Origin: DATFVA01 sp963721075
Lineage (GTDB): Bacteria; Bacteroidota; Ignavibacteria; Ignavibacteriales; Ignavibacteriaceae
Length of the DNA stretch: 64,000 nucleotides
Reading direction: 5' to 3'
NCBI GenBank assembly: GCA_963721075.1
Contig: CAVRHV010000013.1
Span: 200,189 to 264,188 of the forward strand
The notes below the pieces were generated by a model, which searched no databases, was not told where the DNA came from, and saw nothing but the letters and a program-made list of their open reading frames with translations. A program made the translations under genes and the position numbers. This document shows positions 57,043 to 64,000 of the stretch, piece after piece; position 1 is the first letter of the stretch; every line of letters starts with the position of its first letter.

Positions 57043-58297
57043 ATGAAGCTCGCAATTATATCCGACCTGCACCTGGGCAACTCATTATGTTCACTGGTGG
57101 AGTGGAACGGAAATGAATATGTAGAAGGACCAAAGTACCCTGAATTCTGTGAAGCGGCGGGAACCGGAAACGATTATCTCATACTGCTTGGCGATGTTCT
57201 GGATTTCTCCACAGCAGGTTACGAGAATGCATATGAGGCAGCGAAGGTTTTCTTCACGCTGGTACAGGAAGACAGGATAGCAGACCAGATCATTTACGTA
57301 CCGGGCAACCATGATTACGACATCTGGAACATAGTTGAGAATGAGGTGAATATTATCCTGCAGATCAGGGAGGAGAAGATCCCGCGGAAGTTCAGAACAG
57401 CGATACCCGGAATACTTGATGACAGGACCGGCACAGAAACTCCAGGCTTCACGCTTCCCGGCGTCGGCAAAAGAACTGACGGCAGCTACACTTACGGAGG
57501 ATTATTTTTAGATCATATCACCGATGAACCCTCAAACTTCATATTCGCCTATCCGAATCTTTACCTGGCAGAAGACGAAGGCACCACGCTGATTACACAT
57601 GGACAGTATCTCGACGGTTACTGGTCGCTGTTATCGAGATGGGCGCCGAGGATCTTCGAATCTGATCTTAAGCTTGAGGAGCAGATGGACATAAAAGAGA
57701 TGGTGGGAATGAACTTCCCTTTCAACCAGCTCGCCTGCTCGGGAGTAGGCCAGGCAGGGATCCTCTCCGAATCACTTGCCCATGTTCAGCAGCAGGTAAA
57801 AGACGGCAGAACGAAAGACACGCAGCAGTATCTTGACAACCTGGTTACCTACCTCGATAAACATGTATTGGTGTACAAGAGGTGGTATCACGAAGCGGCA
57901 TCAGAATTTGCCATTAAAAGATTAAAGAAGCTGATCATCGGGATGCTTTCAGCGGAAACAAAAGTAAGGTACAACAAAGAATACTTCCGGCTTCCCGAGG
58001 TGCAGGAGAGATTTTTTACTTATTACAATGCATGTCTTGCCGAACTTGAACAGCTGGAGAAGAACTCACAATATAAGTCTCCCCCGCCCTGACAGGATGA
58101 TCTTCGGCCACACGCACGTACCGGTAACAATGGAAAATCCGATCGTTATGAATTCACCGGCAGGCAGAACTATAAGTCTCTGCAACACCGGCGGGTGGAC
58201 ATGGAAGCAGAGCGGTGATAAGAAGATATTCCGGGGCGCGGTTGTTTTCAAGTATGAAACGGGTAAAGGGTTATTTCCCGCGCTGATCGGGCCGTAG
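57043..58297 (+). CDS. Calcineurin-like metallophosphoesterase, frameshifted
   Basis: ATG 57043 is chosen because it gives MKLAIISDLHLGNS directly (metal ligands Asp8, His10) and has GGGAAGAGG upstream; starts further 5' lie in the terminator. Further motifs: LLGDVLDF, VPGNHDYD, and LITHGQYLDG. The frame breaks in a run of five C at 58080-58084; the other frame continues DRMIFGHTHVP (the last metal-binding GHTH) to the end. About 417 residues when joined, larger than most, with a helical insertion (about 215-325). Substrate unknown. Confidence 0.88.
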
Positions 58298-58337
58298 CGA
58301 GCGGGGGATGGGGCTGAAGCCCTGAGTGGGATGATAA

Positions 58338-58364
58338 TGTCATCTCGACCGCAGGGAGAGATCT
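58338..58364. repeat. REP-like repeat in intergenic region
   Basis: Close reverse-complement match (25 of 27) to the repeat inside the kinase at 52431-52457; the 27-base unit starts TGTCATCTCGACC and ends GAGAGATCT. Just upstream is another short symmetric stretch GGGCTGAAGCCC (58311-58322). Confidence 0.8.
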
Positions 58365-58426
58365 TTCATTTACCCTCTGTTTCAACCAACAGATATCTGG
58401 CCGCTAATAATTTGATGGCATAATAA

Positions 58427-58450
58427 ACCGGCAGCGGGAATGCTGCCGGT
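58427..58450 (-). terminator. Perfect 9-bp hairpin between convergent genes
   Basis: ACCGGCAGC (58427-58435) and GCTGCCGGT (58442-58450), 6-base loop. On the minus strand it is followed by TTTATTA, so it probably ends transcription of the T9SS gene; it may also block reads from the other side. Confidence 0.75.
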
Positions 58451-58485
58451 GCAAACAACATTAGCCCGCGACCCAATCATGGGCA

Positions 58486-59853
58486 AACTATTTCAACAGA
58501 ATCATTTTTTTAGTTTGCATAAAAGAACCGGCCTGTATTCTGTATAGGTAAACTCCGCTTGGTAAACTGCCTGCATTAAAATCTATTTGGTAATTGCCCG
58601 CTGGCTTCTCTTCATTTACCAGTGTTCTTATTTCCTGACCAAGTAAATCATAAACTTTTATCTCGACTTTCCCCGGCTTTGGAACTGCATAGGAAATTTT
58701 TGTCCCCGGGTTGAAAGGATTCGGGAAATTCTGACTTAGTAAATATGTTTTTGGAATGTCATTCCCTTCTCTGCCAGTTGACGTTAATGCCTCAGCCTTA
58801 TTCCCTGTCCTCCTGTTACTACCCTTAAATGTCGGCCATTCATATGCTGCGGCAGCTTTACCCATTGCCGTTGAATTTTCCGGATCTTTTACTGTATATA
58901 TATTTCCGTCATTTCCTCCAAATGTTATTAGTCCCGTCTCAGTTATTAATATGGGGGATCTTACCGGTCCTGATGTCTGCAGATACCACTTTAGCATTCC
59001 ACTACCGCTTAAAACCAATACTCTGCCGTCATCACATCCGATAATCACTGAACCATTATTGCTTATTGCCGGTGATCCATTAACCGCAGATCCGGCATCA
59101 TATTCCCACAACTTTTCTCCTGTTGATGATAATGAATAGACCTTGCCGTCACCTGATCCTATATATATTACTCCATTTGCTCCTATTGCCGGGGATGATT
59201 CTACCTTACCATTTGTCGGATAATTCCACACCTGGTTCCCTGTATTATCTAATTTGTAGACTGACTGATCATTTGAACCAAAAACTATGCTGCCATCATT
59301 TCCTATGGCTGGTGATGATATTATTGTATCTCCTGTTGTATATGCCCATCTTTGGCTTCCCCCTGATGTTAATGAATACAATTTCCCATCTGTGCTCCCT
59401 ACATACAGATTGCCATCTGTATCTACCGATATGCTCGAGTTAATCGCTGCGTTGCTCATCTGGGAATACCATTCAATTACTCCGGATTCGTTTAATGCAA
59501 ATATCCTCCCTGTTGCTATTCCTATATATACTATGCTGTCATTACCCATTGATGGTGATGAGGTTATTACTCCCCCCATTGGTTTATCCCATTTAGGCAG
59601 TCCATACTGATCAAATGAATACAGCCGCGTGTCGGTTGACCCCACATATATGTTTTCTGCACTGCTTACACACGTAGTAGACAGTATGTCCCCACCTGTC
59701 ATTATTGTCCAGCTTACTGTCCCTGTGGTGTCAAATCTGTAGATCCTATCATCAAATGAGGTTGCAAAGAGAGTGTTGGCATCCAGCTGTCCTACTGCTG
59801 ATGTGATTGGGCCGCCGGTTGCTATCTTTGAACTTAGTACTGTTATCTCTACT
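58486..59853. repeat. 1.37-kb long direct repeat, copy 1
   Basis: Nearly identical to 61725-63093 (offset about 3240). Differences are scattered substitutions, most in the first 250 bases (the sorting domain), and about half a dozen one-base indels. Encodes the propeller and sorting domain. Confidence 0.9.
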
Positions 59854-61694
59854 GAGTCTTGTTTTTCTAATCCATAATCCGTAGCTACCTTTAATGTTAA
59901 AAACTTACTACCGCTGGGTAGTTCAAGTTCAAATGTGGGAGTTGTAGAGATTACTTGTCCGTTAAGTATCCATTCATATGAAGCAATATTACCATAACTA
60001 ACTGTGCTTTGACTACCGTCTACAGTTCTAATTTCCTTTCCATTTGGTCAATATCATTCCAAACGAGTGGAGTGTTAATCTGAATTGTAATGACTTGAGG
60101 TAGAATATTATAATTACCCGATTTAATAAAACTCAGACAAAACCGTCTCTATCACCCGCGTGCTTTTACTGTTAGATTCACGTCTATAAGAATCGGATCT
60201 TGATATAATATTGAATTCTGGGTTGGTTCGGGTCCATCCAGAGTGTAATATATCTGAGTTGAATCTGTTGTGGTAGCTATTGTCACATTTTGCGGTACCG
60301 GATATGTCCCTGCTGGCGGGGAAAGTGTCGGGCGAGTTACAGCAAAGAGATATTCCTCACTTTTAACATCTGAAGGCAGGTAATCTATTCTGAATCCCTT
60401 TGCGTTGAAAACGCATGATGATTAACATAAACCGGTCCGGTAAATAATGGAGAAGACTGCGTAGGTCCTGTTCCATCCATTGTATAGTGAATCTGAAGCA
60501 ATGGATCCGGGAAACCAAGTATATCAACATTTAGTGAGTTATCGTAAGATCCACCGATCGGACTAATTGTCAAAGGCGGAACCTTATATCCAATTTTGGC
60601 TAATTGAGCACTTGACCCATAAAATCCCGTAGTGATAAAAGTTTCCGGTGATAGAATTTCTATAGAAGTAAAAATACGATTTTGAATATCGCCCAAATAA
60701 CTAGCTAGAGAATCTCCAACCTGATCAGTTTTCAGCACTATAGCCAAATTTTCAGGGTTGAATTCTTTGCCGCTGTTCCCGGCTAAAATATACCCGTTGT
60801 CTAAACATTCTTTTACATCATACCCGCAATTGGTATTAGTAGGATTTTCAGATCCATATCTTTTACGCCATAACTGATTTCCATCAGCATCTGTTTCACC
60901 AATAAAATTAATCTGCCCCAGAATCCATTAAAGTCTAAACTTTGACCAGAAATACAAATGAACCGTCGCCGGTTTCAATAATGGAAGTAGCCCAATCATT
61001 GCTCTGGGTATTTTCCGAATAACTATGCCACCATATAGGATCACCAGCATCGGATATTTTAGCAAGTATAGCTTCAATAGGAGCCCGACTATATTACCGG
61101 CGACAATAAATTCACCATCCGAAGTTCGCTTAATAGAGCGAAAAGAGGCATGCTGAGTGGAGCCAAAACTAATGATTCGTCCAAAGAGTATCACCATAAC
61201 TATTTAATCGTATCAAATATCCCAGGTAATTACTTTCACCGGCAATTATGAAGTCTCCATTAGATATTGCAGCAACAGAATAACCAATATCGTCTGTTGT
61301 ATCTCCAAAAGTTCTTGTCCAGAGAGAATCACCGTTCGAATCCGTCACTATAAATACATCTTTATTACCAGCGCCATATGAATCAGTAAACCCAACTATT
61401 ATGAAACCGCCGTCTTGTGTAAGCTCTAATGAATAGCCCATCTCTTCCTGAGGACCCCCATACGTTTTTTCCCAACAAGGTTCCCTTCCACATCTGTTTG
61501 CATCAGGAGCATATCAGGATCACCCGAAGTAGAGATTTTTGATCCCGCGATTACGATATTATTATCTTGAGTTATTTTGACAGACCAACTTTGGTTTCCT
61601 CCTGTGCTTTCTTCCAGTATGATCCTAAATCCTGTGAAATAATTATATTATTTATTATCACAAATTGAATGAGAATGTATAAAATTAATTTCAT
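58488..61694 (-). CDS. Secreted multi-domain beta-propeller protein with T9SS sorting domain, several frameshifts
   Basis: Reads leftwards from ATG 61694 (signal peptide MKLILYILIQFVIINNIIIS). Pieces in order: kelch/delta-60-like repeats with DGGFIIVG and GDSLWTRTFG (about 60930-61600), two chitobiase-type CHB_HEX_C modules (IHYTMDGTGPTQSS at 60420-60560; IYYTLDGPEPTQNS near 60200-60260), an Ig/PKD-like module (SYEWILNG, about 59900-60080), a PQQ-like propeller with blades such as SSPAIGNDGSIVFGSNDQSV, and a C-terminal T9SS type A signal (FPNPFNPGTKISYAVPKPGK ... SGVYLYRI). Only the last 1.5 kb is one clean frame. Likely cell-surface or secreted. Upstream neighbour is its paralogue. Confidence 0.8.
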
Positions 61695-61724
61695 AGGTTT
61701 TTGTCTTCCCTGGTTATCCTTTGA

Positions 61725-63093
61725 TACTATTTCAACAGAATCATTTTTTTAGTTTGTATAAAAGAACCGGCCTGTATTCTGTATAGGTAAACTCCGCTTG
61801 GTAAACTTCCCGCGTTAAAATCTATCTGGTCATGGCCTGCTGGCTTCTCTTCATTTACCAGTGTTCTTATCTCCTGACCAAGTAAATCATAAACTATTAT
61901 CTCAACTTTCCCCGGCTTTGGAACTGCATAAGAAATTTTTATCCCCGGGTTGAAAGGATTCGGGAAATTCTGACTTAGTAAATATGTTTTTGGAATGTCA
62001 TTCCCTTCTCTGCCAGTTGACGTTAATGCCTCAGCCTTATTCCCTGCCTCCTGTTACTACCCTTAAATGTCGGCCATTCATATGCTGCGGCAGCTTTACC
62101 CATTGCCGTTGAATTTTCCGGATCTTTTACTGTATATATATTTCCGTCATTTCCTCCAAATGTTATTAGTCCCGTCTCAGTTATTAAATATGGGGGATCT
62201 TACCGGTCCTGATGTCTGCAGATACCACTTTAACATTCCACTACCGCTTAAAACCAATACTCTGCCGTCATCACATCCGATAATCACTGAACCATTATTG
62301 CTTATTGCCGGTGATCCATTAACCGCAGCACCGGCATCATATTCCCACAACTTTTCTCCTGTTGATATAACGAATAGACCTTGCCGTCACCTGATCCTAT
62401 ATATATTACTCCATTTGCTCCTATTGCTGGGAACTATTCTACCTTACCATTTGTCGGATAATTCCACACCTGTTCCCTGTATTATCTAATTTGTAGACTG
62501 ACTGATCATTTGAACCAAAAACTATGCTGCCATCATTTCCTATGGCTGGTGATGATATTATTGTATCTCCTGTTGTATATGCCCATCTTTGGCTTCCCCC
62601 GATGTTAATGAATACAATTTCCCATCTGTGCTCCCTACATACAGATTGCCATCTGTATCTACCGATATGCTCGAATTAATCGCTGCGTTGCTCATCTGGG
62701 AATACCATTCAATTACTCCGGATTCGTTTAATGCAAATATCCTCCCTGTTGTTATTCCTATATATACTATGCTGTCATTACCCATTGATGGTGATGAGGT
62801 TATTACTCCCCCCATTGGTTTATCCCATTTAGGCAGTCCATACTGATCAAATGAATACAGCCGCGTGTCGGTTGACCCCACATATAATGTTTCTTACTGC
62901 TCACACACGTAGTAGACAGTATGTCTCCCCCTGTCATTATTGTCCAGCTTACTGTACCTGTTGTGTCAAATCTATAGACTTTATCATCGAATGAGGTTGC
63001 AAAGAGAGTGTTGGCATCCAGCTGTCCTACTGCTGATGTGATTGGGCCGTCGGTTTCTATCTTTGAACTTAGTACTGTTATCTCTACTGAGTT
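61725..63093. repeat. 1.37-kb long direct repeat, copy 2
   Basis: Copy 2 of the repeat at 58486-59853. It carries one-base losses or gains relative to copy 1, for example at about 62047, 62187, 62367, 62472 and 62600, and so is broken in several frames while copy 1 is intact. Confidence 0.9.
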
Positions 63094-64000
63094 TTATCGT
63101 ATTACCTTTACTTGTTGTTAAAAGTAATTTTATAAACCTTGAACCACTTGGTAAGTTAGTTGAAAAGATGGAGCATTAAATACCAATGAATCGTCTATAA
63201 ACCATTTGTAACTTATAATCGAGCCGTACGTAACAAAGCTTTGACTACCATCTACGGTTCCTTCAGCAAAACCATCATGATCCCTATCATACCAGAATAA
63301 GTCAGTATAAATAATGACCTTATCGTCTTGTGCAAGCTTCATAACAAATACATCTGTACCTGCTGTACCGGATGTGTACGTCTCCCCGACAATAATAAAC
63401 TCTCCGTTATTATTTTGTTTTACAGAATATCCCGCATCAATACCCGGCCCACCATAAGTAGCAGACCAAAGCAATACTCCATTTTTATCTAGTCTCAACA
63501 CGTATATATCTCCGGAAGATGAACCGGCAATAGCGATCCCCCATCCTTTGTTATTGCTACTCCATTACCCACTTCATTTCCACTGCCGCCATAGGAATTT
63601 ACCGATAACAGTTCCCCCATTGGATCAATTCTCAATAACCAGCACATCTTCATCTAAAGTAGAACCAACTATTATTATATTACCATTATCCTTTTGAATT
63701 TGATATTCTGTCTGCTTTATATTATTTCCATTATAAAGTTTTGTCCAGATTGAATCGCCATTTGAATTTGTTTTAACTACAAAGATTCCCTGGGGAGTTC
63801 CGTCAATTGAGGATTTAGTACCTGCCATCAGATATCCCCCATCGTAGTAATGATTAATCTCCCCCATGTTGGTGTCTCATTCTCTTCACTTCCGTAGGTT
63901 TTACTCCACAACTTATTGCCATCAGAATCAGTTTTGATAAGATAAAAACGCCACTTCCGTTTCCGAACGATTTGGTTGAGCCATAAATTATAAAGTCTCC
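61727..64000 (-). CDS. Paralogous secreted beta-propeller/T9SS protein, 5' end beyond window, several frameshifts
   Basis: Stop at 61727-61729. Fragments from right to left: delta-60-like repeats (63625-63867, DGGYLMAGTKSS; 63380-63501, GYSVKQNNNGEFIIVG), an Ig/PKD-like module with DGFAEGTVDGSQSFVTYGSIISYKWFIDD (only the first part quoted is conserved with the neighbour), then the repeated propeller and T9SS sorting domain. Its N-terminal half is related to, but clearly different from, that of the gene at 58488-61694. Start is outside the window. Confidence 0.75.

Overview
The window looks like a chromosomal segment of an anaerobic or facultative Gram-negative bacterium of the Bacteroidota/Chlorobiota/Ignavibacteriota assemblage, most likely an ignavibacterium-like organism. 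Evidence: a type IX secretion (T9SS) C-terminal sorting domain ending a secreted beta-propeller protein, a MoxR/DUF58/Bat aerotolerance-type operon, a DUF4292 lipoprotein, a FadL-like barrel, a full o-succinylbenzoate menaquinone pathway, two promoters of the TTTG-N20-TAnnTTTG type known from Bacteroidetes, and large membrane-bound multihaem cytochromes. No rRNA, tRNA, CRISPR array or transposase gene was seen.

Layout. 1-4893 (minus): MoxR, DUF58, a BatD-like membrane protein, BatA and a cut-off BatB. 5327-8534: rRNA methyltransferase RlmI (minus), then a thiamine-binding protein, a Trp-rich membrane protein and a HAD phosphatase. 8637-14275 (minus): a beta-barrel, then an envelope operon (TPR lipoprotein, DUF4292 lipoprotein, EnvC-like protein). 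14424-19991 (plus): ATP-grasp enzyme, small membrane protein, barrel, two odd lipoproteins (one Tyr/Trp-rich, one Ser-rich) and a FadL-like barrel. 20071-31738: RsgA, then menF-menD-menH, a barrel, menB-menA-menC-menE, and an opposing hot-dog thioesterase that could supply the DHNA-CoA hydrolase step. 31758-37828: omega-amidase-like hydrolase, Asd, a PAS histidine kinase with an NtrC-type regulator, a receiver-like protein behind a good sigma-54 promoter candidate, and a GNAT enzyme. 38254-44841: a respiratory module of 13-haem c/b fusion, 19-haem c, separate cytochrome b and NapC/NirT-type 7-haem protein. 44860-55948 (minus): a signalling island of three multi-PAS kinases and three response regulators. 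56296-58297: barrel and metallophosphoesterase. 58488-64000 (minus): two tandem secreted beta-propeller/T9SS genes sharing an almost identical 1.37-kb 3' half.

How the genes fit together. Menaquinone made by the men cluster would be the quinol substrate of the cytochrome module; the second and third cytochrome genes look like a split version of the fused first one, so the locus may hold two related quinol-to-multihaem electron exits. The signalling island next to it is a plausible but unproven controller.

The most unusual non-coding structure is at 51314-52249: a tandem array of 51-bp palindromic repeats is interrupted by about 746 bp with strong strand bias, including 232 consecutive bases with no T on the plus strand. 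The same broad repeat family occurs elsewhere, once translated in frame inside a kinase ATPase domain. A 118-bp element at 10138-10255 has terminal inverted repeats enclosing three hairpins.

Caution: at least 15 genes, including menB, menE and asd, carry single-base frameshifts, some in homopolymers. I read these mainly as assembly or sequencing errors, not real pseudogenes, and give whole-gene spans.
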